A stretch of DNA of 64,000 nt from Candidatus Tenderia electrophaga (GTDB taxonomy: Bacteria; Pseudomonadota; Gammaproteobacteria; Tenderiales; Tenderiaceae), in assembly GCA_001447805.1 (NCBI GenBank), contig CP013099.1, positions 2,241,181 through 2,305,180 on the forward strand, in the 5' to 3' direction. Of this stretch, positions 21,530 through 30,281 are shown one piece after another. A model generated the notes under the pieces. That model ran no database searches, was not told the origin of the DNA, and was given only the letters and a program-made list of their open reading frames with translations. The position numbers and the translations under genes were made by a program. Each line of letters begins with the position of its first letter. Within the stretch, counting starts at the first letter, position 1.

Positions 21530-21548
21530 GATAACCATTCTCATTACT
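21530..21548 (-). promoter_or_regulatory. Fur-box-like operator upstream of the receptor
   Basis: GATAACCATTCTCATTACT is close to the Fur consensus GATAATGATAATCATTATC and very close to natural boxes of the GATAATGATTCTCATTA type. It lies about 55 bases before the receptor start. Confidence 0.7.
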
Positions 21549-21561
21549 GTATGTGAATACG

Positions 21562-21580
21562 GATGGTAATTATTATCGTC
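21562..21580 (-). promoter_or_regulatory. Second, weaker Fur-box-like site
   Basis: On the minus strand GACGATAATAATTACCATC keeps the GATAAT half and part of the second half. Tandem boxes would suit tight iron control. Weaker than the site at 21530. Confidence 0.45.
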
Positions 21581-21990
21581 TGCGTTGTCAAACCATAAAT
21601 GGGCCGAGCGGATCGATCCCGCGGTAAGCAGATCAATGGCGATCAACGGGGGGAGATTTACTCTGGCCCATACTCTGGCCCCATTGATCGCTCATTGAGT
21701 ATCCTCCATTGATCCTCCTCGCCCGCGCCACGACGAACGCCACGATTTTGTCCGCTTTTTGTCGTCGCGCGTTCAATGTGTGCGCTCCATCCATATGTCT
21801 TCAGCAAACCCGTGATTCGAGACATTGAACGCACGGCCGGCTCGGATTCATTGCGATATTTCAATGCTGCGTGATTCAAACGCACTAGCATGGAGAGCAT
21901 TAAACAATTGTGCTGTCGCTAACAGGACATAAAGATGGCGCGGCCGTATCGCTGTCCGCTTTCACATCCAAGCCAATGGAGGATTACACC
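21581..21990. other. Non-coding region upstream of dodecin
   Basis: No credible gene in this stretch. It contains the inverted repeat at 21634-21698, two nearby copies of ACTCTGGCCC, and inverted CGTTCAATGT / ACATTGAACG around 21764-21830. An 80-codon minus-strand frame at 21658-21900 has no protein-like features. The dodecin promoter probably lies near the end. Confidence 0.4.
21634..21698. repeat. Imperfect inverted repeat with inner direct repeat
   Basis: CAATGGCGATCAACGGGG at 21635-21652 pairs with CCCCATTGATCGCTCATTG at 21680-21698, with one bulge and one mismatch. Between them the phrase ACTCTGGCCC occurs twice. It may be a small repeat element; no coding capacity. Confidence 0.5.
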
Positions 21991-22194
21991 ATGAGCACCC
22001 TGAAGGTCATTGAAGTCTTATCCGAATCAGACAAAGGCTGGGAAGACGCCGCACAGCAAGCGCTCAGCAAGGCCGCAGAGACCATTCAAAATATCAAATC
22101 GATTTATATCAAGGAAATGGAGGCCAAAGTCGAGAACAACAGCATTACCCGTTACCGCATCAATGCCAAGATCACCTTCGAACTGAAATCCTGA
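21991..22194 (+). CDS. Dodecin family flavin-binding protein
   Basis: A 67-residue protein with the dodecin fold signature: VIEVLSESDKGWEDAAQQAL, then KSIYIKEMEAKVENNSITRY and a final beta strand KITFELKS. Dodecins form hollow dodecamers that bind and store or quench flavins (FMN, riboflavin or lumichrome). ATG at 21991 follows TGGAGG at a good distance; the upstream in-frame ATG at 21910 would add 27 unrelated residues. It is followed, after about 290 non-coding bases, by the esterase-family gene. Confidence 0.95.
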   Translation: MSTLKVIEVLSESDKGWEDAAQQALSKAAETIQNIKSIYIKEMEAKVENNSITRYRINAKITFELKS

Positions 22195-22486
22195 CCGGTA
22201 TGACATCCCCCTCCCCCCAGAAGAACGGGATCAGCGGCGCATGCCCTGACCCCGAAATGTTCAGATCATGGACGTCGGGATCCTGAGGAACCGTAACGGC
22301 TCCGGGAAAGAGCCGGACATGATGCAGGAGCATGTACTGAAAATGCGTGGATGCAGGGGCGGGATAAAGCGTCACGGCATGGTGAGAGATGATGTAAACG
22401 CGCAATGACGGGGTCCGGTCGCTCAATGCGTAGTCCGCGGCAGAGCCCGGCGCCCGCTTTCCCACGCTGTTAAGGAGATGATCTAG

Positions 22487-23824
22487 ATGATCCAACGACT
22501 TCGACAGACAGAGCCACCTGTGGATCGCGATCTCGACAGTGAGCTGCGGAAATTCGCCACTCCGCTGCAATCAGACGATGACCTGACGCCGCTGCTGGAG
22601 CGTATCGGCGACGCGCGCTACGTCCTCCTTGGCGAAGCGTCGCACGGCACGGCCGAATACTACTCCTGGCGGACCCGGATCAGCCGCCGGCTGATCGAGG
22701 AGAAAGGCTTCGATTTCATCGCGGTCGAAGGCGATTGGCCCAATTGCTACCGGCTTAATCGCTATATCAAGGGCTTTCAGGATGCCGGCGCCAGTGCCCG
22801 CGACGTCCTCCACGCCTTCGAGCGTTGGCCCACTTGGATGTGGGCCAACGAGGAAATCGTCGCACTGGCCGAGTGGCTACGGCATCGCAACGAGCGCCTG
22901 CCGGCGGCGCGAAAGACCGGTTTCTACGGGCTGGATGTCTACAGCTTGTGGGACTCGCTGCATTCCCTGATGGCGTACCTGCGGCGCTCGCGTCCCGAGG
23001 CGTTCGAGCAGGCCGTGCACGCCTTCCGCTGTTTCGAGCCCTACGGCGAAGACCCGCAGGAATACGCCTGGGCGACAAGGTTCGTAGACGCCTCTTGCGA
23101 AGACGAGGTGGTCGCACTGCTCGCGGAAATACGCCGCGGCGCGCCGCATTACGCCCATGACGGGCGCGAATCGGACTTGAATGCGGAGCAGAACGCGATT
23201 GTCGTGAAGGACGCTGAGCACTATTACCGTACCATGGTGCATGGGGGGCCGGAGTCCTGGAACATCCGCGATCGCCACATGGTCGAGACGCTGGAGCGGC
23301 TGATGCGCCATCACGGGCCGCAGGCCAAGGCGATCGTGTGGGAGCACAACACCCACATCGGCGATGCGCGCTATACCGACATGAGCGACGAGGGAATGGT
23401 GAACGTGGGTCAGCTTGTGCGCCAGCAGCGCGAGCGCGAGGATGTGGTACTGGTCGGCTTCGGCTCTCACCGTGGCAGTGTGATCGCCGGCAGCAGTTGG
23501 GAAGCGCCGATGGCGCGGATGCCTGTCCCCCCCGCCCGACGTGACAGTTGGGAAGACGTGCTGCACCGCATGGGACCGGAAAACCGGCTGTTGATCTTCA
23601 ACCGGGACACGCCGGGTGAAGCCATGCTGAGGCCCCGCGGACACCGTGCGATCGGTGTGGTGTATCATCCGCGCCACGAAATGCTCGGCAACTACGTGCC
23701 GACGGTCCTGCCGCGTCGCTACGACGCATTCCTTTATCTGGACGAGACGACCGCGTTGCACCCCTTGCGCGTGCCGGTCGAGACGAAGCGCGAGGTCCCC
23801 GACACGTTTCCCGCCGGCGTTTGA
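22487..23824 (+). CDS. Erythromycin esterase family protein
   Basis: A 445-residue member of the erythromycin esterase (EreA/EreB-like) family. The family core is clear: YVLLGEASHGTAEYYSWRTR near residue 45, with the conserved Glu and His of GEASHG; AVEGDWPNCYRLNRYI near 80; FYGLDVYSLWDSLHSLMAYL near 146; and IVWEHNTHIGDARYTDM. Some relatives open macrolide rings, but most chromosomal members have no shown resistance role, so resistance should not be assumed. AAGGAG precedes the ATG. The gene is monocistronic and ends at a probable terminator. Confidence 0.93.
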   Translation: MIQRLRQTEPPVDRDLDSELRKFATPLQSDDDLTPLLERIGDARYVLLGEASHGTAEYYSWRTRISRRLIEEKGFDFIAVEGDWPNCYRLNRYIKGFQDAGASARDVLHAFERWPTWMWANEEIVALAEWLRHRNERLPAARKTGFYGLDVYSLWDSLHSLMAYLRRSRPEAFEQAVHAFRCFEPYGEDPQEYAWATRFVDASCEDEVVALLAEIRRGAPHYAHDGRESDLNAEQNAIVVKDAEHYYRTMVHGGPESWNIRDRHMVETLERLMRHHGPQAKAIVWEHNTHIGDARYTDMSDEGMVNVGQLVRQQREREDVVLVGFGSHRGSVIAGSSWEAPMARMPVPPARRDSWEDVLHRMGPENRLLIFNRDTPGEAMLRPRGHRAIGVVYHPRHEMLGNYVPTVLPRRYDAFLYLDETTALHPLRVPVETKREVPDTFPAGV

Positions 23825-23949
23825 TGCGCGCGTTCTCCTTCCTGTGGCTAAGTCCGAAAAAGGCGACCCGCCTTGCAAACGCATTTGATAGCCCCTGAAG
23901 CTGGCTGAACCAGCAAATGAGCGACGGCCTGAACAGTAGCGAGGGAACC

Positions 23950-23976
23950 GGGTCAGGTTCGCCCTGATCCCTTTGA
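23950..23976 (+). terminator. Probable terminator with UUCG loop
   Basis: GGGTCAGG-TTCG-CCCTGATCCC forms a stem with a one-base bulge and a stable UUCG tetraloop, followed by TTTGATCC. The T run is short, so efficiency is uncertain. Confidence 0.5.
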
Positions 23977-24036
23977 TCCTATATCAATCACTACGCTGCG
24001 TTGTTAGGCGGCGTTGGCCCACCGTTTATTGGCGTA

Positions 24037-26052
24037 TTACTCGGGATACAACAGATAACAGCGCGCCGAATGGCTGGGACTGGCGGCCACCGCGTCGGGA
24101 TAGGCCTGGCTGCAGCGCGCCATGGCGTGGGGACAGCGAGGATGAAAATGACAGCCGGCCGGCGGCGCCATGGGCGACGGGAGATCGCCTTCGATGTGCA
24201 GCACGTCCCGCTTAGTGTCTGAATCAATGCTGGGCACCGCCGCCAACAGGGCCTGGGTATAGGGATGCCGCGGCGTCTGCAAAATCTCCGTCACCGTGCC
24301 ACGCTCGACAATGCGGCCCAGATACATCACCGCCACTTCGTCGGCCAGATAAGACACCACCGAGATGTTGTGGGTGATGAATAGATAAGAAATGCCGAAC
24401 TGCGCCTGCAGCGCCTGCATTAAATTCAGGATCTGCGCCTGCACCGACACATCCAAGGCGCTGGTGGGTTCGTCGCAGATAATCAGCTTCGGGTCCAAGG
24501 CCAGGGCACGGGCGATGCAGATGCGCTGGCGCTGACCGCCGGAAAACGTGTGCGGATAGCGGTTGCGCATGGCGGCCGACAGGCCCACGTGTTCCAGCAG
24601 GGTGTCGACGCGCACGCGGCGTTGTTGCCTGTCGCCGCCGATGCCCTGGGCCAGCATGCCCTCTTCGACAATGGCGCCGATGGTCATACGCGGGTTCATG
24701 GAGGAAAAGGGGTCCTGGAAGATGAACTGCATGTCGCGGCGCTTGCGGCGCAGGCGTTCGCCGCTGAGGTAGGTGAGGTCCTCGCCTTCGAACATCACCT
24801 GTCCCGCGGTGGGACGCAACAACTGCAGAATGGCCTTGCCCGCCGTGGTCTTGCCGCAGCCTGACTCGCCCACCAAGGCGAGGGTCTTGCCCTTTTCGAT
24901 GCTGAGATCGATGCCGTCCACGGCGTAGACGAGACCGCTGCCGCGTTTGAACAGTCTCGGGCGCGCGGGGAAGTGGACCTTAAGCCCCTTCACCTCCAGC
25001 AGCGCCCCACCGACCTCGGCATTGATGTCGGCTTTAAGCTCGGCCGAAGCAACGATGTCCTGCGGCGGCCATTGCCTTAACACGTCGGGATCACAACGGT
25101 GACAGCGGACATGATGGCCGGCGTCCGTTTCGAGCCAGGCGGGCGCCCGGTCACGACACAGGTCCCAGGCGAAGTCGCAGCGGCTGGTAAAACGGCAGCC
25201 GGTGAAGACCTCGGTCAAGGGCGGCACGCTGCCCTTGATCACCTCCAGTTGTCGGTCGCGCTTCTGCAACTCGGGCAGGGAGTCGAACAGTTTGAGGCTG
25301 TAGGGATGTTGCGGGTGATTAAAAAAGGTCGCACGCTCGGCCTGCTCGACGATATGTCCGGCATACATCACCGCTACCCGGTCGGCGGTCTCGGCCACCA
25401 CGCCCAGGTCATGGGTAATGAGCAAAATGGCCATGCCGGTCTGCTGTTGCAGATCGCGCAGTAGTTGCAACACCTGGGCCTGGATGGTGACGTCCAGGGC
25501 GGTGGTGGGTTCGTCGGCGATGAGCAGGTCCGGTTCGCCGGCCAGGGCCATGGCGATCATGACGCGTTGTTTCATACCGCCGGAGAGCTGATGCGGATAC
25601 TCATCGATGCGGCTCGCGGGGGCGGGGATGCCCACCGCAGCCAACAACTCGATGATGCGCCTGCGTGCCGCCGCGCCCCTCATCTGCTTGTGCCGCCACA
25701 ATACCTCGCCGATCTGCCGCCCCACCGTGAACACCGGATTAAGCGAGTTCATGGGTTCCTGAAAGATCATGGCGATACGGTTGCCGCGCAGCTTGCGCAT
25801 GCCCGCCTCGGGCAGTTTGAGCAGGTCTGCGCCGTCGAGCAGGATCTCGCCGCCGACCACCTCACCCGGCGACGGCACCAGGCCCATGATGGACAGCGAG
25901 GTCATGGATTTGCCGCAGCCCGACTCGCCTAACAGGGCGAAGGTCTCGCCGCGCTGGATATCGAAACCGACGCCGTCCACCACGCGGGCGCTCTGTTCAC
26001 CGAGGTTGAACCAGGTCTGCAGATTGCGGACGCTGAGCAGCGCGTCGGACAT
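24037..26052 (-). CDS. Dual-ATPase ABC transporter subunit (Opp/Dpp type), with Cys clusters
   Basis: A 671-residue protein with two complete nucleotide-binding domains. The first has Walker A GESGCGKS, signature LSGGMKQR and Walker [13 protein letters not shown]. The second has [16 protein letters not shown] and [11 protein letters not shown]. Each half ends in the Opp/Dpp C-terminal Cys cluster: [15 protein letters not shown] with CHRC after the first, and [15 protein letters not shown] with a late RCY after the second. It thus looks like a DppD-DppF fusion powering peptide uptake. Its start overlaps the previous ATPase stop by one base. Last gene of the operon. Confidence 0.93.
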   Translation of the reverse strand: MSDALLSVRNLQTWFNLGEQSARVVDGVGFDIQRGETFALLGESGCGKSMTSLSIMGLVPSPGEVVGGEILLDGADLLKLPEAGMRKLRGNRIAMIFQEPMNSLNPVFTVGRQIGEVLWRHKQMRGAAARRRIIELLAAVGIPAPASRIDEYPHQLSGGMKQRVMIAMALAGEPDLLIADEPTTALDVTIQAQVLQLLRDLQQQTGMAILLITHDLGVVAETADRVAVMYAGHIVEQAERATFFNHPQHPYSLKLFDSLPELQKRDRQLEVIKGSVPPLTEVFTGCRFTSRCDFAWDLCRDRAPAWLETDAGHHVRCHRCDPDVLRQWPPQDIVASAELKADINAEVGGALLEVKGLKVHFPARPRLFKRGSGLVYAVDGIDLSIEKGKTLALVGESGCGKTTAGKAILQLLRPTAGQVMFEGEDLTYLSGERLRRKRRDMQFIFQDPFSSMNPRMTIGAIVEEGMLAQGIGGDRQQRRVRVDTLLEHVGLSAAMRNRYPHTFSGGQRQRICIARALALDPKLIICDEPTSALDVSVQAQILNLMQALQAQFGISYLFITHNISVVSYLADEVAVMYLGRIVERGTVTEILQTPRHPYTQALLAAVPSIDSDTKRDVLHIEGDLPSPMAPPAGCHFHPRCPHAMARCSQAYPDAVAASPSHSARCYLLYPE

Positions 26053-27713
26053 CAGTGCTCGAACTCAACGCGCGGCACGGCGGCCAAGAGCTTCTTGGTG
26101 TACTCGTGCTGCGGTACGCGGCTGATGCGATCGGTCGGGCCCTGCTCCACGATGCGGCCGTCGTTCATCACCGCCATCTCGTCGCTGACGTATTCCACCA
26201 CGCCGATGTTGTGGGTGATGAACAACAAGGTCAAATCGCGTTCCTGGCGCAGTTCCAGCAGCATTTGCAGAATTTCGGCCTGCACCGAGACGTCGAGGGC
26301 GCTGGTCACCTCGTCGCAGACGATAAACCGGGGGTTCAAGGCCAAGGCCCGGGCGATGCCGATGCGCTGGCGTTGACCGCCGGAAAACTCATGGGGAAAG
26401 CGCCACACATAGTCACCCTTCAAGTGCACCCGCTCCAGAATCCGTTTGGCCAGCTCCAGGCGTTCTTCCTTCGATTCGCCGATGCCGTGCACCTTCATGG
26501 GCTCGGTGAGGGTGGCGGCGATGGTGAGGCGCGGATTGAGGGAGGACATGGGATCCTGAAAGATGATCTGCATCTCGCGCCGCAGCGGTTGCATCTGCTT
26601 GTGCGGCAGGGCGGTGATGTCGGCACCGTCGAAGTATACCTTGCCGGCGGTGGGATCGTTCAAGCGCAGGATCGCCCGTCCGAGGGTGCTCTTGCCGCAA
26701 CCCGACTCCCCCACCAGCGCCAGGATCTGGCCCTTGGGGATTTTGAGGTCGATGCCGTCCACCGCCTTGACATGATCGACGGTGCGGCGCAGCACGCCTT
26801 TCTTGATAGGAAAATACACCTGCACCCCCTGCAGTTCGAGCAAGGGTTTGGCTGACGCAGTGTGCTCGGAATCGTGGCTGATGATCTCGCGCGGCAGATT
26901 CTCCGGCAGGGCCGCCAATAGCTTTTTGGTATAGGGATGTTGCGGCTGGTTGATCATCTGCTTCAGGGGGCCGGCCTCAACGATCTTGCCCAGTTGCATC
27001 ACCGCCAGCCGGTCGGCCATCTGCGACACCACGCCGAAGTCGTGGGTGATGAACAGGATGGCGGTGCCGCGGCGTTGCTGCAGATCCTTCATCAGGCGCA
27101 GGATCTCGGCCTGCACGGTCACATCCAGGGCGGTGGTGGGTTCGTCAGCGATGAGCAGGTCGGGCTCGCAGGCCATGGCCATGGCGATCATGACACGCTG
27201 CCGTTGACCGCCGGAGAGGCGGTGCGGATATTCGTCGATGCGCTCCGCGGCATTGGGGATCTTGACCTGCTCCAGGGCGGCGATGGCGCGCTGGCGCGCC
27301 GCGGCCTCGTCCATCTCCGGGTTGTGAAGTTGCAGCGCCTCGATGATCTGGTCGCCGATGGTGAACACCGGATTGAGGGAGGTCATGGGCTCCTGGAAGA
27401 TCATGGCGATGCGCGCGCCGCGGATGGTGAGTGTCTTGGCCGGATCAAGCCTGAGCATGTCCACCTGCTCGATGCGGCCGTCGTTATGGCGATAATCGAA
27501 TAGAACGCGCCCGCCCGGGTGTTGGCTGATGTCCTGGGGCAATAACTGGATCACGGACAAAGCGGTGATGGACTTGCCGCTGCCCGACTCCCCCACCAGG
27601 CAAAAGGTCTCGCCCTTCTTGATCTCGAAACTGACCTCGTCCACGGCGCGCACGATTTCGTCGCCGCTGCGCAGCCAGGTCTGCAGGCCTTCGACTTTGA
27701 GCAGCCTAGTCAT
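26052..27713 (-). CDS. Second dual-ATPase ABC transporter subunit, YejF-like
   Basis: A 553-residue protein with two nucleotide-binding domains: [16 protein letters not shown] and [12 protein letters not shown] in the first half, [16 protein letters not shown] and [12 protein letters not shown] in the second. Val replaces the usual Pro in the second Walker B region (DEVTSALD). Unlike its neighbour it lacks both C-terminal Cys clusters. ATG at 27713 overlaps the permease stop by one base and starts at the family's normal [13 protein letters not shown]; an upstream ATG at 27827 is rejected. Two dual ATPases for one permease pair gives four ATPase domains, twice the normal number. Confidence 0.93.
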   Translation of the reverse strand: MTRLLKVEGLQTWLRSGDEIVRAVDEVSFEIKKGETFCLVGESGSGKSITALSVIQLLPQDISQHPGGRVLFDYRHNDGRIEQVDMLRLDPAKTLTIRGARIAMIFQEPMTSLNPVFTIGDQIIEALQLHNPEMDEAAARQRAIAALEQVKIPNAAERIDEYPHRLSGGQRQRVMIAMAMACEPDLLIADEPTTALDVTVQAEILRLMKDLQQRRGTAILFITHDFGVVSQMADRLAVMQLGKIVEAGPLKQMINQPQHPYTKKLLAALPENLPREIISHDSEHTASAKPLLELQGVQVYFPIKKGVLRRTVDHVKAVDGIDLKIPKGQILALVGESGCGKSTLGRAILRLNDPTAGKVYFDGADITALPHKQMQPLRREMQIIFQDPMSSLNPRLTIAATLTEPMKVHGIGESKEERLELAKRILERVHLKGDYVWRFPHEFSGGQRQRIGIARALALNPRFIVCDEVTSALDVSVQAEILQMLLELRQERDLTLLFITHNIGVVEYVSDEMAVMNDGRIVEQGPTDRISRVPQHEYTKKLLAAVPRVEFEH

Positions 27714-28894
27714 TATCTGGCCGACTTCTTGAGATGGGGATCGATGGCGTCGCGCATGGATTCGCCGATCAGGTTGTAGGCGAACACGGTGAGAAAGATC
27801 GCCCCGCCGGGAAAGGCCGCCATCCACCAGTTGAAGGTGGCGGCCTGTACCGCCTGGTTGAGCATCTGGCCCCAGGAGGGATCGTCCACCAGGCCCAAGC
27901 CGAGGAAGCTCAGGGTGGCCTCGGCGAGGATGGCCGAGGCCACGCCGAAGGAGGCCGCGACTAAAACCGGCGCCATGCCGTTGGGCAGAATATGGCGGAA
28001 CAGGATGGAGTGCAGCGGCAGGCCGCAGGCGATGGCCGATTGCACGAACTCCTGCTGGCGCAGTTTCAAGAATTCGGCGCGCACGTAACGGGCATAGCCG
28101 GTCCAGCCGGTAATGCCGATGATGATCATCATGACGTAGAGGTTGCGTCCGAAGAAGGCGACGAAGGTCAGCAACAGGAACAACACCGGGATGGCCTCGA
28201 AGATCTCCACCAGGCGCATGCCGATCATGTCATAGATGCCGGAGAAGTAGCCCATCAGCCCGCCGATGATGGTGCCGATGATCATGGCGATGCCGGTGGC
28301 GACGAAGCCTATGCCCAAGGCGATACGCGAGGCGTGGATCATGCGACTGAGCACATCGGCGCCGTTTTCGTCGGTGCCGAACCAGTGGCTGCGATCAGTG
28401 TCGGCCAGCGGCGCCTCCAGTCCGGTATCGCCGGCGTCGCGCAGGTAGTCCTTAGGCGAATACGGGATGGGCGCGGTGAGCATCCAGTTATACTCGCCCG
28501 CCCTCGCCTTTTCCCGATATTCTTCATAGATGCTGAGCTTGGGCGGTGACACCAAGGCATTGCAGGCTAGGCCTGCGATCACCGCGATCAGAATCACGAT
28601 ACCGAATTTGGCGCGAAAGCTGATGCCCACAAACCACAGCGCCACGGCGCTGAAAAAGATGATCAACAATGTCACGTCCGCTGCGCTGAGGTATGTCAAC
28701 AAGGGGCTGCGCAACTCACCCTGCGCGCTCACTAACAAGGGATGACTGTTGGCCAGAAACGGCGCGAATACCGCCACGAACACCAGCAGGCCAATCCACG
28801 CCAGACCGATGCGCGCGCCCCATTTGGTGAACACCTCGCGCAATACCTGGGCGGCATAACTGCGCTGTTGCCGGGGTTTCACAGCCTCACTCAT
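27713..28894 (-). CDS. ABC transporter permease (DppC/OppC type), enlarged
   Basis: A 393-residue inner-membrane permease; typical DppC-type proteins are near 300. It has the N-terminal helix (GARIGLAWIGLLVFVAVFAP), then two extra hydrophobic helices (VTLLIIFFSAVALWFVGISF and FGIVILIAVIAGLACNAL), then the usual HWFGTDENGADVLSRMIHA segment and transport domain. The coupling loop is ARYVRAEFLKLRQQEFVQSA and the end GESMRDAIDPHLK. It overlaps the preceding permease gene by eight bases. Confidence 0.93.
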   Translation of the reverse strand: MSEAVKPRQQRSYAAQVLREVFTKWGARIGLAWIGLLVFVAVFAPFLANSHPLLVSAQGELRSPLLTYLSAADVTLLIIFFSAVALWFVGISFRAKFGIVILIAVIAGLACNALVSPPKLSIYEEYREKARAGEYNWMLTAPIPYSPKDYLRDAGDTGLEAPLADTDRSHWFGTDENGADVLSRMIHASRIALGIGFVATGIAMIIGTIIGGLMGYFSGIYDMIGMRLVEIFEAIPVLFLLLTFVAFFGRNLYVMMIIIGITGWTGYARYVRAEFLKLRQQEFVQSAIACGLPLHSILFRHILPNGMAPVLVAASFGVASAILAEATLSFLGLGLVDDPSWGQMLNQAVQAATFNWWMAAFPGGAIFLTVFAYNLIGESMRDAIDPHLKKSAR

Positions 28895-30269
28895 AGCTCA
28901 CCCGGGGGTCGGCGATGGCGTAGCAGAGATCGGCGATCAGATAACCGGCCAGGGACAACAGGGTACCGATCAAGGTGATCGACAGTACCAGCTCACGGTC
29001 GCGGGTCTGCACCGCCTCCACCGCCAGTTTGCCCATGCCGTCGATACTGAACAGGGCCTCGACGATAATGGAGCCACCCAGCAGGCTGGGCAACAGCCCG
29101 GCCGCCACGGTAATCAGGGGCAACAGGCTGTTGCGGAACACGTGGCGCCACAGCACCTGTTGATCGGGTACACCCTTGGCGCGGGCGGTGCGGGCATAAT
29201 CCGAGAGCAGATTTTCCAGCACCGAACTGCGTGTCAGCTTGGCCAGAAAGGCGAAGCCGCCGTAGGAGAGACACAGCACCGGCAACAGCAAATGCCAGAC
29301 GCGATCGAGCAGAAAGCCACGCACGAACTCGCCCTGCATGAAATAAAAACCCACGCCCGCACCGACACACAGGCCTACCATGCCCATCATGCTGGTGCGC
29401 AGGGCGCCGTAATCGGTATAGCCGATAAAGCCCGTGATGAACGCCAGTAACACGGCGATGATGAAATAGGTAATCTGCAGCGACTCGCCCGGTAGGGCAT
29501 CGGCCATCGTGATGCCCAGGCCTGCGCCAAGCAATGCCATTACGCCTGTGCGCAGCAAGCGCCCGCCCCTCAGACTCAAGGTGATAAACAAGGACAGCGC
29601 AATGGCGATGGCCGCGAACAGCAGCAATACATCAGCAAGTGAATGCCAGTGCGGCATAAAGGGCATGTCCAAGGCTTCGCGCCGATTGAGACCGGCGGTG
29701 GGAAACCAGCGCCAGTATTGATCGCTGGCAAAAAAACCGATCAGCAGCACGCCGGCGAGCATGGTGGGCACCGACCACAGCGCCAGCATGCTCACCCCCG
29801 ACCCCACGTCGAAGGCCTTGCCCCGTTGTGTCGCGGCGTGGACACCGATGGCGATGGCGATCACGTAGATCAGGGGGATGGAGATGACATTCAACAGTAG
29901 CGTGATGGGCAGGCGTTCTTCAATCAAATCCAGCACCGGGCGGCCGTACCGGAAACTGGTACCCAGGTCCGAGCCCTTGGTGAAGGAAAAGCCCTCGATC
30001 TCGTTTTCCTCATTAAAGGTGAATCCCACCGGCGACACGTTGTTGAGCCAACGCAGGTATTGCACCGGGGCCGGTTGGTCCAGACCGTAGAGGCGGTTGT
30101 AATACTTCTCCATGGCCTGCTTCACCTCGGGCTCGAGGTTCTGACCTTCCACCAGACTCTGCGCGCTGATGCCTCCGGGGGCCGCCGCCATGACGGCGAA
30201 GACCACGATGGTGATCCCGATCAGGGTCGGGAACATCAACAGCAGGCGGCGGATGATATAGGTATGCAT
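28887..30269 (-). CDS. ABC transporter permease (DppB/OppB type), enlarged
   Basis: A 460-residue permease, over 100 residues longer than usual DppB (about 340). The N-terminus (YIIRRLLLMFPTLIGITIVV) and the C-terminal coupling region (DYARTARAKGVPDQQVLWRH, then GGSIIVEALFSIDGMGKL) are canonical. The extra length is a hydrophobic insert of about four helices (from SLADVLLLFAAIAIALSLFI to GMVGLCVGAGVGFYFM) before the transport core. It follows the binding-protein gene by 12 bases. Confidence 0.93.
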   Translation of the reverse strand: MHTYIIRRLLLMFPTLIGITIVVFAVMAAAPGGISAQSLVEGQNLEPEVKQAMEKYYNRLYGLDQPAPVQYLRWLNNVSPVGFTFNEENEIEGFSFTKGSDLGTSFRYGRPVLDLIEERLPITLLLNVISIPLIYVIAIAIGVHAATQRGKAFDVGSGVSMLALWSVPTMLAGVLLIGFFASDQYWRWFPTAGLNRREALDMPFMPHWHSLADVLLLFAAIAIALSLFITLSLRGGRLLRTGVMALLGAGLGITMADALPGESLQITYFIIAVLLAFITGFIGYTDYGALRTSMMGMVGLCVGAGVGFYFMQGEFVRGFLLDRVWHLLLPVLCLSYGGFAFLAKLTRSSVLENLLSDYARTARAKGVPDQQVLWRHVFRNSLLPLITVAAGLLPSLLGGSIIVEALFSIDGMGKLAVEAVQTRDRELVLSITLIGTLLSLAGYLIADLCYAIADPRVSYE

Positions 30270-30281
30270 CGGGGCCTGTGC

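Noticed and set aside
21658-21900. 80-codon minus-strand frame upstream of dodecin
   Set aside because: No ribosome-binding site, no protein-like pattern, and it overlaps repeats.
22487-23824. Calling the esterase-family gene an antibiotic-resistance gene
   Set aside because: Family membership alone does not show macrolide hydrolysis; most chromosomal members are uncharacterised.
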